From Planctomycetaceae bacterium (GTDB lineage: Bacteria; Planctomycetota; Planctomycetia; Pirellulales; Pirellulaceae), in NCBI GenBank assembly GCA_024642205.1, contig JAHEBQ010000045.1, positions 1 to 35,176 on the forward strand: DNA of 35,176 bases. The letters run 5' to 3'. The stretch's first letter is position 1. Each line of letters begins with the position of its first letter. This document shows positions 1 to 8,022 of the stretch, piece after piece. Made by a program: the position numbers and the translations under genes. Below the pieces are notes generated by a model. It was not told the DNA's origin and did not search any database. It saw nothing but the letters and a program-made list of their open reading frames with translations.

Positions 1-333
1 GGTGGATTCTCCAGTGGCTTGTCCGGCGGTACGGATGGACTCTCCGGGTTTGTTTCGACCGGTCTACAGTTGGATTCCGGATTGGGAACCGACGGTTCGG
101 ACAGCCAAACCAAGAGCCTGGCCATCTGGCAGGACAGCCAGCTTAGTTATACCGGCGTAACCCAGGGATTGGCCGGCAGCATCGCAGACGGCAAAGCTCA
201 GTATTCCGCCATTGACTCCGCCTTTGGGGATGATGTGAAGACGGGCAAGTCCGGTTCTAACGATTCTGCCTTGGGTAAAAAAGTCACAATGGACAGTCTG
301 ATCGAAGATTTTTCCAAAGACTTGTTGTTCTAA
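1..333 (+). CDS. C-terminal part of a Gly/Ser/Asp-rich protein, cut by the window edge
   Basis: The frame is open from the first base and ends at a TAA at 331-333, so this is the tail of a longer gene that begins outside the window. The visible part (about 110 residues) is rich in Gly, Ser, Asp and Thr, with low-complexity stretches such as SGGTDGLSGF and GLGTDGSDSQT. It ends in a more ordinary, possibly helical segment (VTMDSLIEDFSKDLLF). There is no transmembrane segment, PEP-CTERM signal or recognisable domain. A TTG at 19-21 could serve as a start but has no support. The composition suggests a secreted or surface protein, but I do not recognise the family. The minus-strand reading frame over the same bases is a shadow. 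Confidence 0.55.
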   Translation, partial: GGFSSGLSGGTDGLSGFVSTGLQLDSGLGTDGSDSQTKSLAIWQDSQLSYTGVTQGLAGSIADGKAQYSAIDSAFGDDVKTGKSGSNDSALGKKVTMDSLIEDFSKDLLF

Positions 334-462
334 GTTCTCCAACTAAAATCGGAGATTCAGGGAGGTGGTAATCGGGCTGCCTCCTTTGTCGGGGCGGTTT
401 GTGATCCGTTTATTTTTTCAACTAAGTTCGACCCACAAGTTCAAATTATTTAGAGAGAGATC

Positions 463-1071
463 ATGATTAAAAAAATCTTAAGCGCATTGTGTTTTGGCTT
501 GATCGTCGCACTGGTGGCGCCCGTTCAGGCGGATATTACGTTTGGAATCGATGCAACACCAAGTTTCGTTTCTTCCGGTACTTCGGGTACGCTGGTCTTT
601 TATGTGACGGCTACGGGAGCCGACCAATCCAAGCAAACAGGCGGTGCTCAAGTCGGATACACGCCGACAGCTTTTGGCGGTGCGTCGCTTGGTGACTTGA
701 CTTTGGGCAACGCAATGACTCCGACAGGAGTTTTTACCAGCCTCACTACTTCCACTGTCGGATCATCATACGGCATTACCGCTAGTGGGGGTCCTTTCAC
801 AATCGGCAGTCGATTGGATTTGTTTTCGGTTGCATACTCAGTGACAGGTGGGTCAACCGGCGGATTTAACTTTAACATCGAACCACTCGACATCGGGGGT
901 GGATCGCTTATCAACCCGGTCTTGTTCGATCCCTCCGGCGCAGATCTTGGTGCAACGTATGCCGGCAACGAAGGAACAATTACCTACGGCGTTCCGGAAC
1001 CGACAAGCTTGGGTTTCCTGATGGGTGCCGCGGGATTGGCTGCTCTTCGCCGTCGGCGAAAATCAGCTTAG
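463..1071 (+). CDS. PEP-CTERM sorting domain protein, small secreted
   Basis: 202 residues. The N-terminus is a clear Sec signal peptide (basic MIKK, a hydrophobic stretch to about residue 22, cleavage near VQA-D). The C-terminus is a textbook PEP-CTERM signal: VPEPTSLGFL, a hydrophobic helix, then the basic cluster RRRRKSA. In this system an exosortase cleaves at the PEP motif after export. The body (residues 25-170) is Gly/Thr/Ser-rich and predicted beta, with repeated short strands such as GTLVFYVTATG. It resembles the cohesin-like or generic beta-sandwich bodies common in planctomycete PEP-CTERM proteins, but I cannot name a fold. The ATG follows a purine-rich AGAGAGA tract about 4 nt upstream. 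Function unknown; probably extracellular or wall-associated. Confidence 0.88.
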   Translation: MIKKILSALCFGLIVALVAPVQADITFGIDATPSFVSSGTSGTLVFYVTATGADQSKQTGGAQVGYTPTAFGGASLGDLTLGNAMTPTGVFTSLTTSTVGSSYGITASGGPFTIGSRLDLFSVAYSVTGGSTGGFNFNIEPLDIGGGSLINPVLFDPSGADLGATYAGNEGTITYGVPEPTSLGFLMGAAGLAALRRRRKSA

Positions 1072-1240
1072 TTTTGGTTGAAACCAAATCAGCAAAGAGT
1101 CATGAAATTCCGGGTTGGTTGTGAGCAGTCGACATTCGTTTTGTCGATTCGCTCAATCGGCGGGAGCTGTTGCTGTCGGCCCGACATTGAATTGACGATT
1201 GCCTGTAGTACCCCAAAAATTTGAGCTTAGGTATAGATCA

Positions 1241-1271
1241 AACAGGCCCCATCCCGGGGCCTGTTTTTTTT
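1241..1271 (+). terminator. Rho-independent terminator
   Basis: A perfect 10-bp stem, AACAGGCCCC (1241-1250) against GGGGCCTGTT (1256-1265), closes a 5-nt loop (ATCCC). The 3' arm runs into eight consecutive T residues (1264-1271). This is a textbook intrinsic terminator on the plus strand. It lies about 170 bp after the stop of the PEP-CTERM gene at 463-1071, so that transcript probably has a long 3' UTR, or a small untranslated transcript ends here. Confidence 0.9.
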
Positions 1272-1382
1272 CTGCGCTATGGGTCATGGATTGGTACCAA
1301 TGCGTCGGGACATCCAGGCCAACGAACCGGACCTCTACGAAGGTTGCCCACTCGGTGAACAACTTTGCGCCAATACAATAGG

Positions 1383-1419
1383 TTTGAACTTGAGAAAACA
1401 GAGGAAACGGGGATGTTCG
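1383..1419. repeat. Fragment of degenerate intergenic repeat family 2 (right half)
   Basis: The segment centred on GAGAAAACAGAGGAAACGG matches the right half of the family-2 copy at 2812-2969 (TGAACGGGAGAAAACAGAGG and following) at most positions, including the preceding AATAGGTTTGAAC/AATGGGTATTGAAC stretch. It is short and lies before, not after, the matching left-half fragment at 1510-1538, so the element is rearranged or two partial copies are present. Confidence 0.45.
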
Positions 1420-1509
1420 GTCGACGGCACCGGAATCCCATGGCAAACAATGATCTGGGATCGGATCGACCCCGAACGAAACCTCCGGCAATCGTTTTCT
1501 CGGTTCGCT

Positions 1510-1538
1510 CCTGTACCGATCTTCCGTTTCAATCTCGG
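1510..1538. repeat. Fragment of degenerate intergenic repeat family 2 (left half)
   Basis: These 29 bases align without gaps to the left half of the copy at 2812-2969. The shared core is CCTGT-CCGA-CTT-CGTTTCAA, with roughly 80% identity by eye. No coding frame explains the similarity. Confidence 0.4.
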
Positions 1539-1776
1539 TCAACGAAAGCTGAACGGATTAAATGACCAGAGTGCCAATTCTCGTTTATGAGCGTCCGGGA
1601 ATCTGGACTTTTGTAAAGCTTTGCCGGTATTAACGGCTGGATCGAACTTGTTCGTCGAAAAACCGGCTTGGGCGACGGTGATACCTTGTCGAAGGCACCC
1701 TCGAAAATTCGATCTTGAACTATACTGCATTTTCCCCCTATCCGGTGCAGACCTTCAATTACAGGGAGTTCATCCA

Positions 1777-2769
1777 ATGTTGCGATCCGGTCTGTTGACG
1801 GCACTGGTTTTGGCCTGCTTGGTGCTTTGCGGCGTTATTCACGCTGGTGTTGTCTTCAATGCCACCGGTCTGACCGGTGGCCTCAGGTGGGACGCGGCAC
1901 CAAGGACGTTTTCCGGCAACGAACGGTCGCTTGATGGCGGGATACGGTATTCGATGACCGGTGGATCCTACTTGGCCATGCGAGACTCATTTTCGTGGGT
2001 TTCCGTTCCGACCGAGGCAGAATTCAAAACCGCCGTCGACCAGTCGTTTGCCGCCTGGATGGGAGCAGACCCGGTCAGCGGCACGGCTTCCTCGTTGTTG
2101 TTTGTTTCCGATCTCGGTACGTCCGTCGTCGCCGGGAGCTTTGGCAGTATCAACGCCAATGGTGCAGAAATCGACATCGTTGCCTCCAATGCGGGCGATT
2201 CAGGGCTACGCGGTTTCACGTCGCTGCAACCGATTGCGACGGAGGTGACGCTAACCTCCGGGGTCGCCAACTATGCTGGTTCCCAGGCCATTGGCGGAGT
2301 TGACCTGCATCTGAACAACAATGCCGGGGCTGTCTACACCCTGGATGCATTTCGGCGAGTGTTGACCCACGAGATCGGACATGCCATCGGACTGGATGAC
2401 GTCGATCTGGGTGGCCAGTTTATCGACGACAATTTTGATCCATCCAATCCCGTGGGGACGCTGACCAATTCCTGGACTCATTTGGTCAACCCGCTGGATC
2501 CTGCCGCTTCCTCGGCCCTGACCGTGTATTCGATCGATGCCGCCACGTTCGGACTTTCGGGGATCGACCTGTTGATGGAATCCAACGGACTCGGTGTCGG
2601 CCCGACCAACCCGCTGGGCTCACTCGTGCCACTGACCAACGATGAGTATGGAATCCGGCAGTTTGTCTATCCGTCGCTGATGTCGGTGCCAGAACCATCG
2701 ACCGGTGGTTTTCTGATGCTGGCGCTCCTGGCCGGCGCGCTACGACGGAAACGCTCGACGTTGGCCTGA
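1777..2769 (+). CDS. PEP-CTERM zinc metalloprotease (metzincin/matrixin-like)
   Basis: 330 residues from the ATG at 1777, which is preceded by CAGGGAG at good spacing and begins a proper signal peptide (MLRSGLLTALVLACLVLCGV, cleaved near IHA-G). The frame is open further upstream, but those residues do not look like protein. The catalytic signature HEIGHAIGLDD at residues 198-208 is the metzincin zinc motif HExxHxxGxxD, with three His ligands and the catalytic Glu. Matrixins (M10) are the closest match by pattern. The C-terminus VPEPSTGGFLML-hydrophobic-RRKRSTLA is a PEP-CTERM signal, so the protease is probably exported and processed by an exosortase. Its upstream neighbour is also a PEP-CTERM protein. 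Substrate unknown. Confidence 0.88.
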   Translation: MLRSGLLTALVLACLVLCGVIHAGVVFNATGLTGGLRWDAAPRTFSGNERSLDGGIRYSMTGGSYLAMRDSFSWVSVPTEAEFKTAVDQSFAAWMGADPVSGTASSLLFVSDLGTSVVAGSFGSINANGAEIDIVASNAGDSGLRGFTSLQPIATEVTLTSGVANYAGSQAIGGVDLHLNNNAGAVYTLDAFRRVLTHEIGHAIGLDDVDLGGQFIDDNFDPSNPVGTLTNSWTHLVNPLDPAASSALTVYSIDAATFGLSGIDLLMESNGLGVGPTNPLGSLVPLTNDEYGIRQFVYPSLMSVPEPSTGGFLMLALLAGALRRKRSTLA

Positions 2770-2811
2770 CGATTCGCGGGAGCGACGGAATCCACTCAAG
2801 GTCCAGTCGTA

Positions 2812-2969
2812 TCTCCGTTACCCCCTGTTCCGAACTTTCGTTTCAAACCGCGATTATCAATCGGCGAAAATGGGTATTGAACGGGAGAAAACAGAGGAAA
2901 CGGAGGAAACGGAGATGGTTCGAGGAGTTTAAACGAGGTTTTCAGTGTATTCGTGGGGTTTGGCCACGG
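2812..2969. repeat. Degenerate intergenic repeat family 2, copy 1
   Basis: Starts TCTCCGTTACCCCCTGTTCC, continues through TTTCAAACCGCGATT and TATTGAACGGGAGAAAACAG, and ends near TATTCGTGGGGTTTGGCCAC. It aligns over its whole length with 3210-3357 at roughly 70-75% by eye. The left end (TCTCCGTTAC...GTTC) and the middle (GAAC-GGAG...AACGGAG) are imperfect inverted repeats of each other, so part of it can fold back. No coding frame. Confidence 0.55.
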
Positions 2970-3081
2970 ACAGTTATTTCTGAAAAGAACTCCGAAGGAG
3001 TTTCAGCCATGGCATGGGTGGCTCGCTTGGTTTTCGGACACCACGACGTGATCCGTTGGAGGATCGAAAAGGGGAATTTAT

Positions 3082-3131
3082 GTGGCATTTCACTCTGTGA
3101 AATAGTGCTCATTCACGGAGTGAATGGCCAC
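3082..3131 (+). repeat. REP-pair palindrome, copy A
   Basis: 50 bp: head GTGGC, hairpin ATTTCAC-TCT-GTGAAAT, linker AGTGCT, hairpin CATTCAC-GGA-GTGAATG, then GCCAC after one shared base. Both 7-bp stems are perfect. It is intergenic, in the convergent gap between the metalloprotease and VWA genes. It has no iterated tail, the only copy without one. Confidence 0.9.
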
Positions 3132-3209
3132 ATACGGATTGAATTGTAATGAATCCTGGTTTTGGTTGGCGTCGTCGATGAGAGTCTTTTGTTTTCATTT
3201 TCTCTGTTC

Positions 3210-3357
3210 TCTCCGTTACTCCGGTTCCAGACTTTCGACACAAACCGCGATTCACTTCACAAGCGGTAATAAAAGGTATCGAACAGGAGGAAACGGAGTT
3301 AGTTCGAGAGGATTTCAAAATTTGAGTTTCGAGGCATTCGTGAGCCGTTGGCACTGG
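3210..3357. repeat. Degenerate intergenic repeat family 2, copy 2
   Basis: Same order of blocks as copy 1: TCTCCGTTACTCCGGTTCC, ACAAACCGCGATT, GGTATCGAACAGGAGGAAAC, TAGTTCGAGAGGATTT, then GCATTCGTGAGCCGTTGGCA. Copies 1 and 2 lie in direct orientation about 240 bp apart with REP copy A between them. Confidence 0.55.
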
Positions 3358-3571
3358 ACCGATGGTGCTTACAGTGGAAAGCTGTCCGCATATCCCGACC
3401 GGGATTCAAGCCATTAGCCGGCGTTCGAACGCAGCGACAATACCGGAATGATCGGGCAATTGCTTGTCGATTCTGGAGGGATCGCAGCGAATTCCGCGGT
3501 GCTCCATTGGATACTCTGATTCTTCCTGTTCAAATTTTCTGGATTCGCACAAAGAGATTGAGAAGACTGAC

Positions 3572-5797
3572 TCAAATGAACCCGACCAGTTTCCGGCCGA
3601 CCCAAAACAAACCCAGCAGCAAGATCATGGTGCCGGCCCAGATCGGGTGTGCCCACAATCGAATCCGTCGAATCTGTGGTTCCGGTTCCGGCAGTTTCTT
3701 GATCGCGTCCGCCAAATCATTCATTTGCTCAGCCGACACGAGTTTACCGCGGGTGATCGCCGCGATTTCCTTGAGTGCTTCCAGGTTTGCCGGCCGCCCG
3801 ATTTTTTCCCGCTCCAGGCCTTGAACACTGATCGTGGTCTCCAACGTCGTCCCGGTTTCGCGGCAGGTTAACGTCGCATGATGCTCACCGTTTTCTTCGG
3901 GAACGAAGAATCCTGAAAACAGCCCCCATTGCTCCTCGTCGGATTGCGGTGAGAGTTTAACGGTTTGGGTGTTACCCGAAGGTGCCACGATTTGTACGTT
4001 GACATTTCCCTCTTGAAGTGGTTCCCCGTCGAGCGCCATCACATTGGCGTTGAGTGAAAGCGTCTGGCCGGTTCGTGGTCGGTCTGGAGAATAGAACAAC
4101 CGCATCGAATCGCCGCCAGCCATGTTTCGCTGGTACGCCATCCACCGGGCGACCTGTCCCCAGAACCGATAATGATATTTGTCTTCCACGCCTTCGCGCC
4201 ACCGCCAGGCGCCATCGGTTCCCATGAACAGAATCTTGCCGGCCCCGAACGTCTTGGTCACCAGCAGCGGGATTCGGCCATTTTCGTTTGACTCGGAACC
4301 GTGAACCGCCAGGACTTGCGAACCGACCTTGGCCCGCAATACAGGTGCATACCACTGAAATCCGGGGAGGCTTCGCCAGACCGACGTGTTAGCCGCTGGC
4401 GAGTCAGCGAGTTTGGTCAGCAGGCTTTGACTACCGGCTTCGGTCAGTTGAAATTCAGCGGGAATCCGATTGCCCCAACCACGCGGCTGCCGCATGTCAA
4501 ACAGGATCGGAAACAAGTCTCGCAAACCGGTTTCCACCAGCGAAAGCTGGCGGCCCCGAAATCCTGGCATCAGGATCAATCCCGTCGCCTGATTCTCGAC
4601 CAGGCCCTTGATCCGCCGGCAATCTTCGGTCGTCAACTGTCCATCACCCACGCCAACATCGCCGAGAAAGATTACATCGAACTTCGACAACTCGTCCAGC
4701 GTCTGCGGAAACTCCTTGATATAGTCCTTTCCGCCGCCAACGGCTTTCAAATCGGGGTGATAAAGCATGCACGAAACATCAACGCCGGGGTCGCGGGCCA
4801 ATGCGTTTCTCAGATAGCGGTATTCCCACCGCGGAAACGACTCGACAACCAACACCCTCAACGATTCCTTGCGAATGGATATCGGCGCCGTCATCTGGTT
4901 ATTGGCCGTGATTCGTTCGCCATCGGCGGGTGAAACATTGATCGTCAGTGTGTACTGGCCAACCTTTTTGGGATTCCAGACAAACGCCTGTTGCAGCGAA
5001 CCATTCGCCGGAATCACGAATTGCCCCTGAATGTCATCGCCGTCGGACGATGAAAGTACGACAGTGACCTGGGTATCGTGGGCGATCGTGCTGTTGATCG
5101 AAAACGGAATTCGCGTCGGTTTGTTGACAACTCCAAACGTCGGCGCGTCGAGACTGGCAACTTCCAGGTCAGGAAGTGCCGTCTCACTGCCGACGCCAAT
5201 GGCAAACACGGGAACGTCTTTCATGCGCAGTTGTGTTGCCGATTCGGTGGGAGAGCCGCCAATGTTCCAGCTTCCGTCGGAGATCATGACCACCGCCCGC
5301 AGGTTCTGATACTGTTCCAGGGTTGCCGCCAGCACGGCGTTCAGATCCGAGCCTTGCCGGGGCGTGGCGAGCGACGACGAAAAGGGCGCGATCGCAATGT
5401 TCAGCCGATCAGGATTTTGTTCATCCGAAAACGATTCCCAGTTTTTTGGGTCAACGAGGGGCTGAATTGATTCGCGGCGTGAGATCGTCGTGTCGGCCGG
5501 TCCGCCCTCCGGTTTCAGGACGTCTTCAGTATCCATACTGCCCGACTCGTCCCACACCACAGCGACAACGGGCTCCTCGTTCGGCAAAAACTTCTGTAGC
5601 CACTCCGGTTGGCAGACCGCGATCGCGACCAACGTGACCAACAGGAAACGCAAACCCTCCAGGGCCACGTGCGAGCGTTTGAAATTGGTTCGCTTGAGTG
5701 CCGACCACGACAACGCCGCGCAGGCGATCACCATCCCTATGCTGAACAGGATCGAGAACGGCGTGATTGTCAATGAGAACCACTGAGAGTCGATCAT
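3572..5797 (-). CDS. Membrane-anchored VWA protein with glutamine-amidotransferase-like domain
   Basis: 741 residues from the ATG at 5797. This overlaps the stop of the upstream gene as ATGA, the usual sign of translational coupling, so it is preferred over an in-frame start at 5866. The protein has two N-terminal membrane segments (about residues 10-33 and 47-63) and then a von Willebrand A region opening with VWDESGSMD (MIDAS DxSxS at D83/S85/S87). The middle region starts with LRVLVVESFPRWEYRYL and has the alpha/beta look of class I glutamine amidotransferase-like domains found in such proteins. A last membrane helix (WAGTMILLLGLFWVGRKL) is near the C-terminus. It is the last gene of the MoxR cluster. 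The family is common in planctomycetes and its role is not established; a part in envelope integrity or protein assembly is inferred from MoxR/VWA systems. Confidence 0.8.
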   Translation of the reverse strand: MIDSQWFSLTITPFSILFSIGMVIACAALSWSALKRTNFKRSHVALEGLRFLLVTLVAIAVCQPEWLQKFLPNEEPVVAVVWDESGSMDTEDVLKPEGGPADTTISRRESIQPLVDPKNWESFSDEQNPDRLNIAIAPFSSSLATPRQGSDLNAVLAATLEQYQNLRAVVMISDGSWNIGGSPTESATQLRMKDVPVFAIGVGSETALPDLEVASLDAPTFGVVNKPTRIPFSINSTIAHDTQVTVVLSSSDGDDIQGQFVIPANGSLQQAFVWNPKKVGQYTLTINVSPADGERITANNQMTAPISIRKESLRVLVVESFPRWEYRYLRNALARDPGVDVSCMLYHPDLKAVGGGKDYIKEFPQTLDELSKFDVIFLGDVGVGDGQLTTEDCRRIKGLVENQATGLILMPGFRGRQLSLVETGLRDLFPILFDMRQPRGWGNRIPAEFQLTEAGSQSLLTKLADSPAANTSVWRSLPGFQWYAPVLRAKVGSQVLAVHGSESNENGRIPLLVTKTFGAGKILFMGTDGAWRWREGVEDKYHYRFWGQVARWMAYQRNMAGGDSMRLFYSPDRPRTGQTLSLNANVMALDGEPLQEGNVNVQIVAPSGNTQTVKLSPQSDEEQWGLFSGFFVPEENGEHHATLTCRETGTTLETTISVQGLEREKIGRPANLEALKEIAAITRGKLVSAEQMNDLADAIKKLPEPEPQIRRIRLWAHPIWAGTMILLLGLFWVGRKLVGFI

Positions 5798-7827
5798 GCT
5801 GCAACCCTCCCCGAGTCGGTTTCCGTCACCAGGGAAGTTTTGGCGACGGTTTTGGGTGGCATGCACAAGATGGCCTCGACCAGCAGCGCGATTCCCATCA
5901 ACACCACGAAAATTTTCCAGATCTCACTGGCCAGCGACTGACCGCTTCCCAGCGTGTCATCAATCACGTTAAAGTCGAGCCCTTGAAACAATGCTTTCAT
6001 TTCCGTGACCGACATCGGCGAAGTGCGATCCTCGGCGAGTGGACGGTTGAGCGCGATCAACTGGCCGGTATCGCCATAAACCCCAGCGCGGAACGGACGC
6101 AATTGCGACAACGTCCGAGACAGTTTTGATTCTGCGAGAATCGGTGCCAGCGGTAAAAGGGACGCGGCCGCTTGAGCTGGCCGGCTGCCAGCCTCGAACT
6201 GTTTGGCCGCCCCCAGTGATTCCGCCCCACCGGCGATCGCGCGATGCAGCATCGCAAACAACGTAACCCCTTCGCGGTCGAGACTCGAATGGGTTGCGAT
6301 TGGCCACGTTGTCAAGAAATAAATGGCCCCGGCATGGCCAGTCAATCGAGCCAACAATGGCGCACCGTTTTCCAGTTTCGCCAGTTCGCGAACGTCTCCG
6401 TCGAGTGGGCAGTACTGATAAATCCGTAAATCATTAACCGGCAATGCCTGCCCGTCGCGTGTCTTGCTCAATAAATCACTGTCGTTGTTCCAGAATCCGA
6501 TCGCCTCCCCTGCACCATTGACCCGTTGCCACGTCCCCCAACCCGCACCGCCGAATGTCGTTGCATCGGGTTGAGTCGGCGGAAGAAAGATCACTGTCCG
6601 ACCACTTTCCACAAACTTGTTGATTTGCCGTGCGACGGTACCGGTTGGAAACGGTGCCTGCCATACCAGCAAAGCGGTTTCCTGCCAATTGATCTCGCCA
6701 ACGTTGTCTGGAGGGAGAACCTTGGCGTCGAACTCAACGCCGTTTTGAATGGATGTTGCCGCCGCCAACTCAATCGCCCGCGTTTTTGCATCGCTGTCAG
6801 AAACGACGACGGTCCGGCGAGCCGGAGGATCGGCAAACGCAAAAAAATACGTATTGTCGCTGGCGTTGGAGTCGATCGGCAATTCGACTTGCCCCCAGCC
6901 GACTTTCAGTTCCGCGTCGATTGGAATCCGATGCCCGATCAATGAAGCCGCCTGGCCGTCCAGCTCCAGGTTCGTGACCGACCGCAAGCCATTGATCGTA
7001 AACGTGATCGGAACGGAAACCGTCGAGGCATCTTCGCTGACCCGCTCGACCGTCAAGTCAATGACGAGCTCAGATTTTTCAGCGGACGACACTCGCTCAA
7101 ACCGATCGACGACGATCGAAAGGTTCTCGCTCGGTGGCTGAGAGAAATTCAACACGTGAAATCGCACGCCTTCGAGTTTTGAGAACCCGCTATTGATTGA
7201 TTTCCACCGGCTGTTTTCCGGACTCCAGTCATTTTTGGCAGCGTCCGAACAAATCCAGACATCCGTGCGACCCGTCTGGTTGTCACTGATGTAGTGGAGC
7301 GTCGTTTCCAGCATCGCCGGCAGATCCGATTGCGATTCCGTGGCGGCCGCGGAAGGCAGATCGAGAAGTGCTTTCGGGTTGTCGACCGGGATCGCCTCGT
7401 TGGCACTGCTTTCGACCAGGACGATGGGCTGGGTCCCACCGAGCGTTTGCAGGGCATCGACAATCTTCTGGCGACCGCTGGAGAGTTTTGACTGACCTGT
7501 TTCGACTTGCTGTTGTTGCATGCTGGCCGAACGGTCCAAAAGCACGATCACTGTTTCCGGTTTTCCGCCAGTCAATGAACCGACCCAACCCGATGAAAGC
7601 GGCCTGCAGATCGCAATAATCAGCCCGGCAATGACAATCATCCTCGCCGCCATGATCAGAATCTGCCGCAGTCGAGCCATTCCGCGGCTCATCCGCTTGG
7701 CGGAAAGCAAAAACTGCATGGCTCCCCAGTTGATCGTCCGATGCCGACGCTGATTCAACAAATGAATTAGGATCGGCAGCGCCACGAGCGGAAACGCGAA
7801 CAACCAGATTGGATTGAGAAATGTCAT
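5794..7827 (-). CDS. BatA-like membrane protein with VWA domain
   Basis: 677 residues from the ATG at 7827 (a TTG immediately before it is less likely). The first about 77 residues are a BatA (aerotolerance regulator) N-terminal domain: FLNPIWLFAFPLVALPILIH, then LLNQRRHRTINWGAMQFLLS, then a second helix (RMIVIAGLIIAICRP). A VWA-type strand VIVLLDRSASM follows, with MIDAS residues D98, S100 and S102. A third membrane helix lies near residues 630-655 (IFVVLMGIALLVEAIL). The stop overlaps the start of the downstream VWA gene by four bases. It is separated from the upstream gene by about 195 bp, the longest gap in the lower half of this cluster. In other bacteria Bat proteins work with MoxR ATPases and DUF58 proteins, both present upstream. 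Confidence 0.85.
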   Translation of the reverse strand: MTFLNPIWLFAFPLVALPILIHLLNQRRHRTINWGAMQFLLSAKRMSRGMARLRQILIMAARMIVIAGLIIAICRPLSSGWVGSLTGGKPETVIVLLDRSASMQQQQVETGQSKLSSGRQKIVDALQTLGGTQPIVLVESSANEAIPVDNPKALLDLPSAAATESQSDLPAMLETTLHYISDNQTGRTDVWICSDAAKNDWSPENSRWKSINSGFSKLEGVRFHVLNFSQPPSENLSIVVDRFERVSSAEKSELVIDLTVERVSEDASTVSVPITFTINGLRSVTNLELDGQAASLIGHRIPIDAELKVGWGQVELPIDSNASDNTYFFAFADPPARRTVVVSDSDAKTRAIELAAATSIQNGVEFDAKVLPPDNVGEINWQETALLVWQAPFPTGTVARQINKFVESGRTVIFLPPTQPDATTFGGAGWGTWQRVNGAGEAIGFWNNDSDLLSKTRDGQALPVNDLRIYQYCPLDGDVRELAKLENGAPLLARLTGHAGAIYFLTTWPIATHSSLDREGVTLFAMLHRAIAGGAESLGAAKQFEAGSRPAQAAASLLPLAPILAESKLSRTLSQLRPFRAGVYGDTGQLIALNRPLAEDRTSPMSVTEMKALFQGLDFNVIDDTLGSGQSLASEIWKIFVVLMGIALLVEAILCMPPKTVAKTSLVTETDSGRVAA

Positions 7828-8022
7828 CAAGACTCTATCGGTTTCCTAACAAGAACAACGTCCGCCTCAAGCAGCGTGAGCCGCACGCGTTCGCCTCGGG
7901 CAGCGGAATTTATCGCCGACGGTGACGACTCACTGGATTTGCGGTTGGCGACAGAAACTCACGTCGGCGAGCGGTTGATCGTTTAGTGGGAATGTGATTT
8001 TCGTTTAATTGGGCCTTTCGCT

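Larger units (their letters stand above)
1072..1776. other. Gene-free region between two PEP-CTERM genes
   Basis: About 700 bp with no convincing gene. The open frames here (for example 1153-1542 on the minus strand) have no start signal, no recognisable motif and ragged composition. The region holds one strong intrinsic terminator at 1241-1271 and two fragments (1383-1419 and 1510-1538) of a degenerate repeat that also occurs at 2812-2969 and 3210-3357. The last 60 bp before 1777 carry the ribosome binding site of the metalloprotease gene (CAGGGAG, 1762-1768). Confidence 0.7.
2770..3571. other. Gene-free repeat island between convergent genes
   Basis: About 800 bp between the stops of the metalloprotease (+) and the VWA protein (-). 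No convincing gene is present. Open frames such as 2877-3149 and 3124-3417 run through repeat sequence. The island holds two copies of a degenerate repeat of about 150 bp (2812-2969 and 3210-3357, same orientation) with a REP-pair palindrome (copy A, 3082-3131) between them. I see no intrinsic terminator with a T run. Confidence 0.75.

Noticed and set aside
334..462. Hairpin GGAGG...CCTCC (361-384) as terminator of the first gene
   Set aside because: Only 5 bp with a 14-nt loop and three T residues; not convincing.
1153..1542. Minus-strand frame of 129 codons in the gap after the first PEP-CTERM gene
   Set aside because: It crosses the intrinsic terminator and repeat fragments, with no ribosome binding site or motif.
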